From assembly GCA_015482705.2 (NCBI GenBank), contig JADMLA020000037.1:1-64000 (forward strand): DNA of 64,000 bases, read 5' to 3'. The position numbers and the translations under genes are program-made. Of this stretch, positions 23,757 to 32,940 are shown one piece after another (within the stretch, counting starts at the first letter, position 1; each line of letters begins with the position of its first letter). The stretch comes from Prosthecochloris sp. (GTDB lineage: Bacteria; Bacteroidota; Chlorobiia; Chlorobiales; Chlorobiaceae). Under the pieces are notes generated by a model that was not told the origin of the DNA, made no database searches, and saw only the letters and a program-made list of their open reading frames with translations.

Positions 23757-25208
23757 TCACCCCGCAAGCGTCTGCCGCACCGCGCGGTTCCAGCCTTCGA
23801 GATATACCAGCTTTCTTTCCTCATCCATTGCAGGCTCATAGCTGTGCTGGAGATGACGCAATGACAAAAGTTCTTCCGTTGAATCCCAGACGCCCGATTT
23901 CAGTCCTGCAAGAAAAGCGGCCCCGAGCGATGTCGATTCGGTATTGTGTGGTTTATGTACGGCAACACCGAGCATATCCGCCTGAAACTGCATGAGAAAG
24001 CCGTTCTCCACCGCTCCCCCGTCCACGATAAGCGATTGCGGCGTTACACCTGTATCCGTAACCATGGCGAGGAAGACATCATAGGACTGATAAGCGATCG
24101 ACTCGAGTGCTGCACGAACTATATGCCTTTTATTGGCTCCTCGTGTCAGACCGACGATGCTCCCTTTTGCATCAGCATGCCAATGCGGCGCTCCAAGACC
24201 GGTAAAAGCCGGAACGATATAGACCCCCGCGTTGGATGCAACCTCTCCTGCAATCGCTTCCGATTCCGCAGCATTTCCAATAATGCCTATTTCATCCCTG
24301 AGCCATTGTATCACTGCACCGCCGATAAAAATTGAACCTTCAAGTGCATAACAGGGCTTTCCCGCAGCATCGATTGCAAGCGTCGTCAATAGACCATTCT
24401 TCGAGCGAATGAAGCGATCTCCAGTGTTCATGACCATAAAACAGCCTGTCCCATAGGTATTCTTGACCTCGCCTTCCGTAAAACAGCACTGCCCGAACAA
24501 AGCAGACTGCTGATCACCGGCTACCGCTCTTATCGGAACGCCACGAAGTTCACCAATGGACTCTACAGTTCCGAAATCATCCATCGGATTTCTTACATCC
24601 GGCAATAATGAACAGGGTATATCGAAAACATTCAAGAGATCATCATCCCACTTTTTTTCCCTGATGTTATAAAGAAGCGTTCTGGAAGCATTGGTATAAT
24701 CGGTCGCATGGACCTCTCCCCCTGTCAGCTTCCATAAAAGCCAACTATCGACAGTACCGAACAACAGGTTTTCAATGTTTTCAATCGAACTGTGTTCGAG
24801 AATCCAGCGGATTTTTGTCGCGCTGAAATAAGGGTCGAGAGGCAGACCTGTTTTTTCTGCAATCATCTCGGCTTCATCGACATACCTGGCGCATAAACCA
24901 ATGGTCCGCCTACACTGCCATACAATCGCATTACAAATTGGATGGCCGGTTGTTTTATCCCATACAATAACAGTTTCCCGCTGATTCGTAATCCCTATCG
25001 CCGTCACCTCTCCGCGACATGCAGCTGTCAGCTCAACAGCCGTATCGACAACGGTCTTCCAAATTTCAACCGGATCATGCTCAACCCATCCTTCTTGGGG
25101 ATAGATCTGGTTTATCTCCCGGTAACTGTCGGCAATGATTTTGCCACTCGAATCGTAAAGTACCGACCTCGTTCCGGTTGTTCCCTGATCTATTGCGAGA
25201 ATACTCAT
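23757..25208 (-). CDS. glpK: Glycerol kinase
   Basis: 483 residues, a FGGY-family kinase. N-terminal ILAIDQGTTGTRSVLYDSSG, TNQRETVIVWDKTTG, and the second family signature (GVYIVPAFTGLGAPHWHADA). Typical length (about 490-500). It phosphorylates glycerol to glycerol-3-phosphate, for lipid synthesis in an autotroph. No glpF or glpD neighbour is present. It is followed after 26 bp of the opposite end by the CWC-motif gene on the same strand. Confidence 0.95.
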   Translation of the reverse strand: MSILAIDQGTTGTRSVLYDSSGKIIADSYREINQIYPQEGWVEHDPVEIWKTVVDTAVELTAACRGEVTAIGITNQRETVIVWDKTTGHPICNAIVWQCRRTIGLCARYVDEAEMIAEKTGLPLDPYFSATKIRWILEHSSIENIENLLFGTVDSWLLWKLTGGEVHATDYTNASRTLLYNIREKKWDDDLLNVFDIPCSLLPDVRNPMDDFGTVESIGELRGVPIRAVAGDQQSALFGQCCFTEGEVKNTYGTGCFMVMNTGDRFIRSKNGLLTTLAIDAAGKPCYALEGSIFIGGAVIQWLRDEIGIIGNAAESEAIAGEVASNAGVYIVPAFTGLGAPHWHADAKGSIVGLTRGANKRHIVRAALESIAYQSYDVFLAMVTDTGVTPQSLIVDGGAVENGFLMQFQADMLGVAVHKPHNTESTSLGAAFLAGLKSGVWDSTEELLSLRHLQHSYEPAMDEERKLVYLEGWNRAVRQTLAG

Positions 25209-25234
25209 ACCACATCCAACATCGTTAAAAGATT

Positions 25235-25477
25235 TCAGGATAATTCCCCTGCTTCAGCTTTTTTTGCAAGCTCTTCTAGACAGTTCTTGCATAAACAGCT
25301 GTCATAACGATCGGCAAGGTACTCTCTGACTTCCGATGGAACGTTTACCGAAGAACACCAGCATTCCGCCGAGAGTTTGCAATCAAAAGCAGTTCCACAT
25401 ACCGGACAGGTAGCATTGCCTCCTTTTCCATCGTTTTGCCTTTTATGTTTCTCCATTGTAGTTCTGTTTTTGTTCAT
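25235..25477 (-). CDS. Cysteine-rich CWC-motif protein
   Basis: 80 residues from the ATG at 25477 (MNKNRTT); the frame is open further to 25540, but the extra 21 residues are not typical. Eight cysteines including CPVCGTAFDCKL, ECWC and CLCKNC match the small cysteine-rich CWC family, probably a zinc-binding protein. Function unknown. It is upstream of glpK on the same strand with a 26-bp gap. Confidence 0.75.
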   Translation of the reverse strand: MNKNRTTMEKHKRQNDGKGGNATCPVCGTAFDCKLSAECWCSSVNVPSEVREYLADRYDSCLCKNCLEELAKKAEAGELS

Positions 25478-25659
25478 GATTGAAATCCAATATAGGTTAC
25501 CTCGTGCTAATTTAACGTATATTCCGCCCATATAACCCACCCCTTCCGCAATCTGTTCAGGCGAAAACGTTGCAGGTTTGAGGAGAAAGTATTTTTATTC
25601 TGTTATGGAGATCAACGACACTTTAAAACGCTCGATTCAATGGTCAAGCAGAGCAAGAA

Positions 25660-26259
25660 ATGAAACAGCCTTCACTTATATTCCTCACTGGTTTCAGTGG
25701 TTCCGGCAAATCGACTATAGGACCGTTGCTCGCCAATTCGCTGGGTTACGACTTCCTGGATCTCGATAAAGAAATCGAGCTGCTTGCCGCCAAATCCATC
25801 AACAGGATATTTGCCGAAGAGGGTGAAACACATTTCAGGGACCTCGAATATAAAGTCCTCGAAAAGCTTGTTGGCAGAACCGAACTGGTTGTTTCGCTGG
25901 GTGGTGGAGCCTTGCAGCACAATTCGTGCTTTTCACTGATAATCGCATCAGGGACTCTGGTTTACCTCCACTCGAGTCCTGAAATTCTCGCTAAACGGTT
26001 GAGCCACAAAACCGACCGGCCATTGATGAAAGGTGACAATGGTGAACGTCTTTCAAAAGAACAGATCGAAAAAAAAATATTCACCCTGCTTGAAAAGCGA
26101 GAACCCCGTTATAAAACTGCCCAGATCATCATTGAAACCGATACAAAAAGAATAGGCTCAACGGTAGAGGAGCTAACGAGAAAAATCGAACGGTACGTCC
26201 GCAGAGCAGAAAAACGCCATTTTGTAAACAATCAAAAAAAGCATACAAAAAGTGAGTGA
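25660..26259 (+). CDS. aroK: Shikimate kinase
   Basis: 199 residues. Walker A loop GFSGSGKST, shikimate-binding DLDKEIELL and ETHFRDLE, SLGGGALQ, and the lid RPLMKG. Phosphorylates shikimate in aromatic amino acid synthesis. A little longer than usual (about 175) because of a basic C-terminal extension (RRAEKRHFVNNQKKHTKSE). It overlaps aroB by 8 bp, so the two are coupled. Confidence 0.95.
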   Translation: MKQPSLIFLTGFSGSGKSTIGPLLANSLGYDFLDLDKEIELLAAKSINRIFAEEGETHFRDLEYKVLEKLVGRTELVVSLGGGALQHNSCFSLIIASGTLVYLHSSPEILAKRLSHKTDRPLMKGDNGERLSKEQIEKKIFTLLEKREPRYKTAQIIIETDTKRIGSTVEELTRKIERYVRRAEKRHFVNNQKKHTKSE

Positions 26260-27331
26260 AATTATCGTCAGCACCCCTGTCCACACCCGACTGGAGCAAC
26301 TGTTTCTCAAGCACGACCTGTCTAAAAAAACTGTCGTACTGTTTGATGAAAACACAAAAGAACTGTTCGGGCGAGACATTCTGTCAGCATTGAAGAGTCA
26401 GGGTTTCACGTTTATCGATCTTGTCGTGCCCGCCAGGGAAACCTCCAAAAGTTTTCGTACAGCATACCGTCTTTACGGAAACCTGATCGAGGCCGATGTC
26501 GACCGAAGCTGGAACATCCTTGCTGTAGGAGGAGGCGTGGTAGGCGACCTTGGTGGCTATATTGCCGCCAGTTACTACAGAGGAATACCAATTGTTCAGT
26601 TACCGACAACACTGCTGGCTATGACTGACAGTTCCATCGGCGGCAAGGTTGCAATCAATCATCCATTAGGAAAAAACCTCATCGGCTTTTTTCACATGCC
26701 AGAACTGATACTGATAGACCCGTCATATCTGAAATCGCTTCCAGAGCGGGAAGTATATGCAGGCATGGCTGAAGTGGTGAAATACGGGTTCATCGCCGAC
26801 ATGGAATTCTTACGATATATAGAAAAGCATTTCGATGAAATTGTTGCCATTAAAGATCCTTACGTGTCGGAAGCTGTCCGCAAAAGCACAAGCATCAAAG
26901 CGGATATTGTAGAACAGGATTTCAAGGAACAAAGCGGTTTACGGGCGACTCTGAACTTCGGACATACTTTCGCTCACGGATTTGAAAAGCTTGCCGACTA
27001 TCGACATATCCGTCATGGAGAAGCCGTCGCGATAGGTATGGTTTGTGCACTCCACCTCTCACATAAGCTTGAAAAAATAAACCAGGAGGATTTGCAGCGG
27101 GGACTGACACTCTTGAACAAATTCAAGTTCCGCAGGGGCCTGGTTCAGAAAAGATTCAAAGATATTCCTGCTGAAGCCATTCTGGAAAGTATGCTTTCAG
27201 ATAAGAAGAAGGTGGACAAACAGCTCCGCTACGTTTTACTGGAAGGACTTGGCAAAGCCTACCTCCACCCGGAACCTCTCGAAGACGGCATCGTCATCGA
27301 AGCGATCGAGGAAGCAAAGAAAAGCTTTTGA
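26252..27331 (+). CDS. aroB: 3-dehydroquinate synthase
   Basis: 359 residues. NAD-binding GGGVVGDLGGYIAASYYRG, TTLLAMTDSSIGGKVAINHP, and metal ligands Glu (VYAGMAEVVKYG), His (NFGHTFAHGFE) and His (RHGEAVAIG). Starts with GTG inside aroK. The pair supplies shikimate-pathway steps 2 and 5; aroC is at 61766 in this window. Confidence 0.96.
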   Translation: MSEIIVSTPVHTRLEQLFLKHDLSKKTVVLFDENTKELFGRDILSALKSQGFTFIDLVVPARETSKSFRTAYRLYGNLIEADVDRSWNILAVGGGVVGDLGGYIAASYYRGIPIVQLPTTLLAMTDSSIGGKVAINHPLGKNLIGFFHMPELILIDPSYLKSLPEREVYAGMAEVVKYGFIADMEFLRYIEKHFDEIVAIKDPYVSEAVRKSTSIKADIVEQDFKEQSGLRATLNFGHTFAHGFEKLADYRHIRHGEAVAIGMVCALHLSHKLEKINQEDLQRGLTLLNKFKFRRGLVQKRFKDIPAEAILESMLSDKKKVDKQLRYVLLEGLGKAYLHPEPLEDGIVIEAIEEAKKSF

Positions 27332-27520
27332 ACATTGTGAGAGTACGTTACAAATTGCCATCAAAGAGCATCATCAAACACAGATAGCGCTGAAAAAGAG
27401 AATTGTTGTTCAAGTTCAGGGAGTGTCCAGACGCCGGAGCTGAGTGTATGTATGAATACAGAAGCTTCGGAAGTCAGGACAAAGTGCAGAAATTGGGCAA
27501 ATGGCCTTTCTCAAAACCAT

Positions 27521-28300
27521 CTAGAGATTCATATCCAACAATACCTTCGCCCCTTTCAATACGGCCCGCTCGTCTATTACCGGCGGATTTTCCATGACCG
27601 AAGCAACAAGTCTGCTGTTTCCTCCTGTTCCGATAATCTTAACCGCATTCTCCTGTAACTCATCAATGAGGAAATGATGCACACGCGTAAGCAGCCCTTC
27701 TATCTGTTTGACACACCCCCAGAACACCCCGCTTTGCATACAATCGGCTGTTGACTTTCCAAGAAGCGGTATCGGCTCCTCCGTTATTTCTATCAAAGGA
27801 AGCTTCGCCGTACGATCGTGTAACACAGCAGTCATCAGGTCGAACCCGGGTAAAATCATCCCGCCAAGATAAACACCCCGTGAGCTCACAACATCGAAGG
27901 TAATGGCTGTTCCGATATCAAGAGCGATAATAGCTCGATCAGGCCAGCTTCTACAACTCAATGAGCAAAGAGCCAGCCGGTCGGCACCAAGAGTATGTGG
28001 GGGATCGTAATCAAGCGCAAACGGCAAGGATAACGTACTGTTGATCTCCACAACCTTTCCAGAGAGGGTGTTCGCCAGGATATGCAGAAACTGTTCACCG
28101 ACAGAGGGAACGACACTACAGACAGCGGCATGTAAAATGGAAGGATGATTGTTGAAAATCCTTCTGGTCAGGTCCAGTACCTTTTTACCGCCCTTGAGTT
28201 TTTCTGTCTGGATTGTATAAGTCGCGAGACACCGCTCTCCTTCAAAAACCGCACAGTCTGTAACAGAATTGCCTATTTCTATAATCAAAACGACCATCAT
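27521..28300 (-). CDS. coaX: Type III pantothenate kinase
   Basis: 259 residues from the ATG at 28300; the frame is open to 28447, but the added residues overlap the neighbouring gene and are not family-like. N-terminal phosphate motif LIIEIGNS, PPHTLGADRLALC, and IALDIGTAITFDVV with GVYLGGMILPG. In the first loop Glu stands where Asp is usual (x-D-x-G-N). First step of coenzyme A synthesis. 28 bp downstream of the membrane-protein gene. Confidence 0.92.
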   Translation of the reverse strand: MMVVLIIEIGNSVTDCAVFEGERCLATYTIQTEKLKGGKKVLDLTRRIFNNHPSILHAAVCSVVPSVGEQFLHILANTLSGKVVEINSTLSLPFALDYDPPHTLGADRLALCSLSCRSWPDRAIIALDIGTAITFDVVSSRGVYLGGMILPGFDLMTAVLHDRTAKLPLIEITEEPIPLLGKSTADCMQSGVFWGCVKQIEGLLTRVHHFLIDELQENAVKIIGTGGNSRLVASVMENPPVIDERAVLKGAKVLLDMNL

Positions 28301-28328
28301 TGACAAAGATACCACCGAAGGAGGCTGC

Positions 28329-28832
28329 TCAGCGCTCGAACGGAACGTTGGTAAGAACGGACAACTCGTCGAGCATTTTCTCGAAACCCGGCAGGTTTTT
28401 TGTAACAAAAACGGAATCCTTCGCTTGACCTGCCTCGGCAACCACAAAATATTTCGATGGAGGATTGAAGGTGACAGGTTCTTTGTAGATCCTGACGATA
28501 TCGTTTAGGACAAAAGTCTTGTCAGCACCTCTCCGATAGTTGTACGAAAGAGAATTCTCGTCGAGCGTTATAACGTCCCCTTCCTGTCCATGCTCGGCAA
28601 TGAAACGTGTGTTGTACGCCTGGGGAATGGCGAATGAAACTGTTGTCAATAAAAGAAGAACCGTACTTTTCCACAAACAGCCCAGATCGATACCATAACT
28701 GAACTTGCCGAACCTGAAAAAAACACCCCAACTGACAGCAAGCAACGAAAGCCCTACAAGCCAGGTAAAAAAATAATAATTGTCAAGCCACCACGTAGGG
28801 TAGGTCAATGGATATTGAAAAACCTGCTGCAT
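28329..28832 (-). CDS. Membrane protein with cytosolic domain (167 aa)
   Basis: 167 residues from ATG 28832 (MQQVFQYPLTYPTWW). Two predicted membrane helices (about 18-38 and 50-70: FFTWLVGLSLLAVSWGVFF, TVLLLLTTVSFAI) are followed by a soluble domain of about 95 residues with a PH-like beta pattern (GDVITLDENSLSYNY, KTFVLNDIVRIYKE). No named family. Same strand and close to coaX, so possibly co-transcribed. The frame is open to 28955 but would collide with yjbQ's promoter. Confidence 0.7.
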   Translation of the reverse strand: MQQVFQYPLTYPTWWLDNYYFFTWLVGLSLLAVSWGVFFRFGKFSYGIDLGCLWKSTVLLLLTTVSFAIPQAYNTRFIAEHGQEGDVITLDENSLSYNYRRGADKTFVLNDIVRIYKEPVTFNPPSKYFVVAEAGQAKDSVFVTKNLPGFEKMLDELSVLTNVPFER

Positions 28833-28945
28833 TATATTCTGTTTCTGAAACCTGTTATGAAAGCCATGAAAATAAAGCTTTTTAACCTTTAGTTTACAAT
28901 AAAACGATATTTCGCCAATTCTCTCAAACAAAAGCATGTACAACC

Positions 28946-29365
28946 ATGAAATCATTCCACAAAGAGCTCTGGATGAACGTACCTGACCGGATGGAATTCG
29001 TAAACATCACCCGGAACGTCGAAGAAGCACTTGCAGAAAGTGATATCAGTGAAGGGCTTTGCCTTGTCAACGCAATGCATATTACCGCTTCGGTATTCAT
29101 CAATGACGATGAACCCGGACTTCACAGTGACTACAAACGATGGCTCGAAGAACTGGCTCCTCATGAACCGCTCAGCCTTTACCGGCATAACCTGACAGGC
29201 GAAGACAACGGTGACGCACATCACAAGCGCCAGATTATGGGAAGAGAGGTTGTTATTGCTGTAACCCGGGGAAAACTGCATTTTGGCCCCTGGGAACAGA
29301 TTTTTTATGGCGAGTTCGACGGAAAAAGAAGAAAAAGACTATTGATAAAGATTATCGGAGAATGA
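28946..29365 (+). CDS. YjbQ family protein (UPF0047)
   Basis: 139 residues, full length for the family. GLCLVNAMHITASVFINDDE, the conserved histidines in HNLTGEDNGDAHHKRQIMGR and GKLHFGPWEQIFYGEFDG. Proteins of this family show weak thiamine-phosphate synthase activity when overexpressed; the true role is uncertain. Divergent from the membrane-protein gene, convergent with glnN. Confidence 0.9.
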   Translation: MKSFHKELWMNVPDRMEFVNITRNVEEALAESDISEGLCLVNAMHITASVFINDDEPGLHSDYKRWLEELAPHEPLSLYRHNLTGEDNGDAHHKRQIMGREVVIAVTRGKLHFGPWEQIFYGEFDGKRRKRLLIKIIGE

Positions 29366-29554
29366 AAAGAGACTGCCTCGGCTGACAGCACTGCCAGTTG
29401 ACAGAAATGCTTTCCGGCGAACAAGGAGTCAAGCAAAACAAGAGGCTGTCTCAAAAGCACTGCTTCACGGCTATCGATCACTATGCACACGTTTCCGGTA
29501 GAGAGTCATGCCGCACTCGATGCGGCATCCATACTGACTTTCTTTGGAAGATGG

Positions 29555-29577
29555 ATCCCCGGGTCAAGCCCGGGGAT
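29555..29577. repeat. Perfect GC-rich hairpin repeat
   Basis: ATCCCCGGG (29555-29563), loop TCAAG, CCCGGGGAT (29569-29577): a perfect 9-bp stem between convergent yjbQ and glnN. The same word (ATCCCCGGGTCAAGCCCGGG) is a common intergenic palindrome in many bacterial genomes. No T-tract follows on either strand, so it is not a typical rho-independent terminator. Confidence 0.75.
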
Positions 29578-29594
29578 GACTATGTGAAAATAAT

Positions 29595-29610
29595 TGAATG
29601 ACGAGTGAGA
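29595..29610. repeat. 16-bp dispersed repeat (partner at 38069-38084)
   Basis: TGAATGACGAGTGAGA here is identical to the reverse complement of 38069-38084. Both lie at the 3' ends of convergent genes. Confidence 0.65.
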
Positions 29611-29622
29611 CAACCTCGTTTT

Positions 29623-31806
29623 TCAGTGTTCGAAAAGCATTTCCGAATAGGTCGGTAGTTCCCATTTATCCCTGTCCACCATAAACTCGAGTTTGTCAGC
29701 AACCTCGCGGACCTTGTCCATAGCCGGAAGAACGACATCGGCAGAGTAATCTGCCATCTCAAACCCTTCTTCAAGAGTATCCATCTTTTCAATGACCCCG
29801 TCAAGTTCGGCAGTCAAATCGATAACGTCTCCAAGACTTTCGGCGAGTTCCTTGAGGTGATCACCCTGGCTTTTAAGTGTTTTACCAGATACCCCGACCC
29901 TCTCGGCAGCATCTACCAGAGCGTTGAAAGAACTAGCGATTTCACCCTGATATTCCGAAACGTTCGGAATAACAAAGGTTTTGAGCATCAGTTGTAACGT
30001 CCTTGCTTCGATATCGATACCTTTGACGTAACGCTCGAGACGGGTGTTGAGCCTTGCATCGAGTTCTTCCTGTGACAATACGGAATATTTGACAAACATC
30101 TCACGAGTATCGCTGTCACGGAGTACCCGCATAGCCTGGGGTGTGTTTTTAAGATTCGGAAGCCCCCTGTCGGATGCAGCTTTCTGGAGATTTTCACTGT
30201 AGTTGTCACCCTGATAGCGAACAGGTTTGGTTGCTGCGATCTCAGCACGAAGAACATCCTGAATCGCTGCATCTTTATCGACTCCGGAGTCGATTTTGCT
30301 TTGGATCTCATCTGCAAGTTCATCCATCGCTTCAGCCATAAGCGTGTTCAGCACCATGTTCGGAACTGAAATAGGCTGGGAAGAACCTACTGCCCGAAAC
30401 TCGAATTTGTTCCCGGTAAACGCGAACGGTGATGTACGGTTACGGTCGGTATAATCCTTGTTCAGAACCGGCAGGTGAGCAAGACCGAGGTTTAGTACCT
30501 GTTTTTCGGTCGCGAAATCGACCTTACCGCTCTCGATAGCGTCGAGAACCTTTTCAAGCAGTTCACCGAGGAAAACCGTAACGACTGCCGGAGGAGCTTC
30601 GTTTGCCCCAAGACGGTGGTCATTGCCTATACTGGCAATAGACGCTCTCAGAACACCTGAACGCTTGTAAACACCTTTCAGAACAGCAACAAGGAACACA
30701 AGGAACTGTATGTTCGATTCAGGAGTATCACCAGGTTCGAGCAGATTAACGCCCCCGGCCGTTCCGATCGACCAGTTGTTGTGTTTACCTGAACCGTTTA
30801 TACCGGCAAAAGGCTTTTCATGCATGAGAAGTGCGAAACCTTTCCTTTCAGCAACTCTTCGCATCACCTCCATGACAAGCAGGTTATGATCTGCAGCAAT
30901 GTTTGCTCGCTCGAAAATCGGGGCGATTTCAAACTGATGCGGAGCAACTTCGTTGTGGCGGGTTTTTGCTGGAATTCCCAGAAGGTATAGTTCTTCCTCA
31001 ACCTCTTGCATGAACTCGAGCACCCTGTTTGGAATGGCACCAAAATAGTGATCTTCGAGCTGCTGGCCTTTCGGAGGCATAGCACCAAGAAGCGTACGCC
31101 CGCTCATAACCAGATCGGGGCGCATAGAGTAAAATTTGCGGTCAACCAGGAAATACTCCTGCTCCGCCCCGGCATAGGTATTGACACGGCTGACACCGTC
31201 TACACCAAGAATACCGAGCAGTTTGATTGCTGATTTGCTGACGGCATCCATTGAACGAAGCAGCGGTGTTTTTTCATCAAGTGCTTCACCATGGTAAGAG
31301 ATAAAGACCGTTGGAATACAAAGCGTCAGTCCTTTACCGCCTTTCATGAGAAAAGCCGGACTTGTCGGATCCCAGGCTGTATATCCCCGCGCTTCGAAAG
31401 TTGTTCTCATACCGCCGGAAGGAAAACTCGATGCATCGGGCTCACCCTGAATGAGCTGCCCGCCTGAAAAACGCTCGATAGGTGTTCCGTCCTTGTCAAA
31501 AGTCAGAAATGCGTCATGTTTCTCCGCTGTCGCACCCGTCATTGGCTGAAACCAATGGGTATAGTGAGTAGCCCCATTTTCCATAGCCCATTCTTTCATG
31601 CCATGAGCGACAACCCCGGCAATTTCTTCGGAAAGCTTGTTACCGGTTTGTATGGTTTTCTGCAACGCTCGATAAACCTCTTTTGGAAGTTTTTTTCGCA
31701 TCGCCTTATGATCGAACGTCAAAGCACCGAAATACGATGATACCGCATTTTTATTATTGTTTTCCAACAGCTCCTCCTTTATGGTTTTTATGGTTTCTGT
31801 TTTCAC
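29623..31806 (-). CDS. glnN: Glutamine synthetase type III
   Basis: 727 residues, the size of GSIII (GSI is about 470). The N-terminal region has YFGALTFDHKAMRKKLP, then HYTHWFQPMTGATAEKHDAF, GGMRTTFEARGYTAWDPTSP, and the catalytic NGSGKHNNWSIGT and GANEAPPAVV. Makes glutamine from glutamate, ammonia and ATP as a dodecamer. Its first codons overlap the end of the Lrp-type regulator gene (4 bp), so the regulator and enzyme are translationally coupled. Confidence 0.96.
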   Translation of the reverse strand: MKTETIKTIKEELLENNNKNAVSSYFGALTFDHKAMRKKLPKEVYRALQKTIQTGNKLSEEIAGVVAHGMKEWAMENGATHYTHWFQPMTGATAEKHDAFLTFDKDGTPIERFSGGQLIQGEPDASSFPSGGMRTTFEARGYTAWDPTSPAFLMKGGKGLTLCIPTVFISYHGEALDEKTPLLRSMDAVSKSAIKLLGILGVDGVSRVNTYAGAEQEYFLVDRKFYSMRPDLVMSGRTLLGAMPPKGQQLEDHYFGAIPNRVLEFMQEVEEELYLLGIPAKTRHNEVAPHQFEIAPIFERANIAADHNLLVMEVMRRVAERKGFALLMHEKPFAGINGSGKHNNWSIGTAGGVNLLEPGDTPESNIQFLVFLVAVLKGVYKRSGVLRASIASIGNDHRLGANEAPPAVVTVFLGELLEKVLDAIESGKVDFATEKQVLNLGLAHLPVLNKDYTDRNRTSPFAFTGNKFEFRAVGSSQPISVPNMVLNTLMAEAMDELADEIQSKIDSGVDKDAAIQDVLRAEIAATKPVRYQGDNYSENLQKAASDRGLPNLKNTPQAMRVLRDSDTREMFVKYSVLSQEELDARLNTRLERYVKGIDIEARTLQLMLKTFVIPNVSEYQGEIASSFNALVDAAERVGVSGKTLKSQGDHLKELAESLGDVIDLTAELDGVIEKMDTLEEGFEMADYSADVVLPAMDKVREVADKLEFMVDRDKWELPTYSEMLFEH

Positions 31807-32327
31807 TTTCTTGATTTTTTTTCATCAAATACAGCCAGAACCTGCCTGTCCTGCAGGTTCTTGCGGACGATATCGGAACTGATCTTTGTATTCCTCTTTA
31901 TCTGTGATAAAACAAAACTTGTGTTGGTCCCGAGCACTCCGGGCCAGCTCTGTACCCTTGAAAGAAGTTGCTCAAGTGATTTGGTATTATGTGTCATGAC
32001 CCGTAAAATATGGGAGCCTTCTCCAGTTACGGCATAGCATTCCATAATCTCTTCCTCACGGAGCACATGCTCCATGAATGACTTGTAATGCTTGGACGAA
32101 TCAACTCTCGCCCATACAAACGCCTGGATATCAAACCCCAAACGTCTCTCATCCACCTGGGTAGTAAACTTCTTGATAATTCCCTTTTTCTGAAGTTTAT
32201 CGAGACGCTCACTGACTGAAGGGATCGACAAACCGACAATTTCTGCGAGCTCGCTCAGCCTTATACGACCGTTATCACCGAGCGCCTCAACAATTTTCAA
32301 ATCGATAAGATCAATGTGACCCGACAT
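31803..32327 (-). CDS. Lrp/AsnC-family regulator linked to glnN
   Basis: 174 residues. N-terminal HTH (LDLKIVEALGDNGRIRLSEL then AEIVGLSIPSVSERLDKLQK), then the RAM/AsnC ligand domain (FDIQAFVWARVDSSKHY, CYAVTGEGSHILRVM). It overlaps glnN by ATGA. It probably senses an amino acid, glutamine being the obvious candidate, and controls nitrogen assimilation; this is inferred from linkage. The intergenic region upstream (32328-32612) is AT-rich and should contain its promoter. Confidence 0.92.
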   Translation of the reverse strand: MSGHIDLIDLKIVEALGDNGRIRLSELAEIVGLSIPSVSERLDKLQKKGIIKKFTTQVDERRLGFDIQAFVWARVDSSKHYKSFMEHVLREEEIMECYAVTGEGSHILRVMTHNTKSLEQLLSRVQSWPGVLGTNTSFVLSQIKRNTKISSDIVRKNLQDRQVLAVFDEKKSRK

Positions 32328-32612
32328 AAACCTACAATTTTGTATTTGTTCACCACAACATTACAAAAATAATAAGATTATTACAAACTTAATCTAAAAT
32401 TATCACCAACAAGCCGCAGTAAACCTAAAAAAATAAGGACATGATATTTCTGTCCTGCTGATTTCGATAACACTGCAAGATCTTACATTTCTTTCAGGAT
32501 TTCCAGAAAAATGCGTAACTATTTTCTGGCTTCGCACTTATAAATCTTCATCAAAACAGTGCGCATTCGAAATATCAGGGGATTCTACAGAACGCCCGAC
32601 AAACCATCGATC

Positions 32613-32816
32613 ATGATTGAACTAAAACCTGACGAAAAATACAACCACCACGACAGATCCTCTCAAATCCCGGAAAAAAACGATACCGAAACCGTACGTC
32701 CTCCTGCGATCGATGATTTACGGTTTTTCGTAAAAGGCTCCCTCACCCTTTTGGCAAAATTTGTCCACGACATCGATTGGCTTTTAACAAAAATCAAATC
32801 GAATGACAAATCTTGA
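32613..32816 (+). CDS. Small hypothetical protein (67 aa)
   Basis: I start at the ATG at 32613 (MIELKPDEKYNHHDRSSQIP); a GTG at 32559 is possible. A charged first half is followed by a likely amphipathic helix (LRFFVKGSLTLLAKFVHDID). No good ribosome-binding site is visible and no family is recognised. It may be real or chance. Confidence 0.4.
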   Translation: MIELKPDEKYNHHDRSSQIPEKNDTETVRPPAIDDLRFFVKGSLTLLAKFVHDIDWLLTKIKSNDKS

Positions 32817-32940
32817 AGTAATATGAATTTGCCTCGATCAAATGCTGTACTGGAAAACAAATTATCATTATATTCAGCTCATGAATTTTTACCGCTCTTG
32901 ATAATTTTCTCGAGCGTATAACCTACAACTGCATCAAACA

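Noticed and set aside
28301..28447. Upstream extension of coaX
   Set aside because: It overlaps the neighbouring membrane-protein gene, and the added residues are not like any pantothenate kinase.
29555..29577. GC-rich hairpin as a rho-independent terminator for glnN or yjbQ
   Set aside because: There is no T-tract on either side. It is better described as a common intergenic palindrome.
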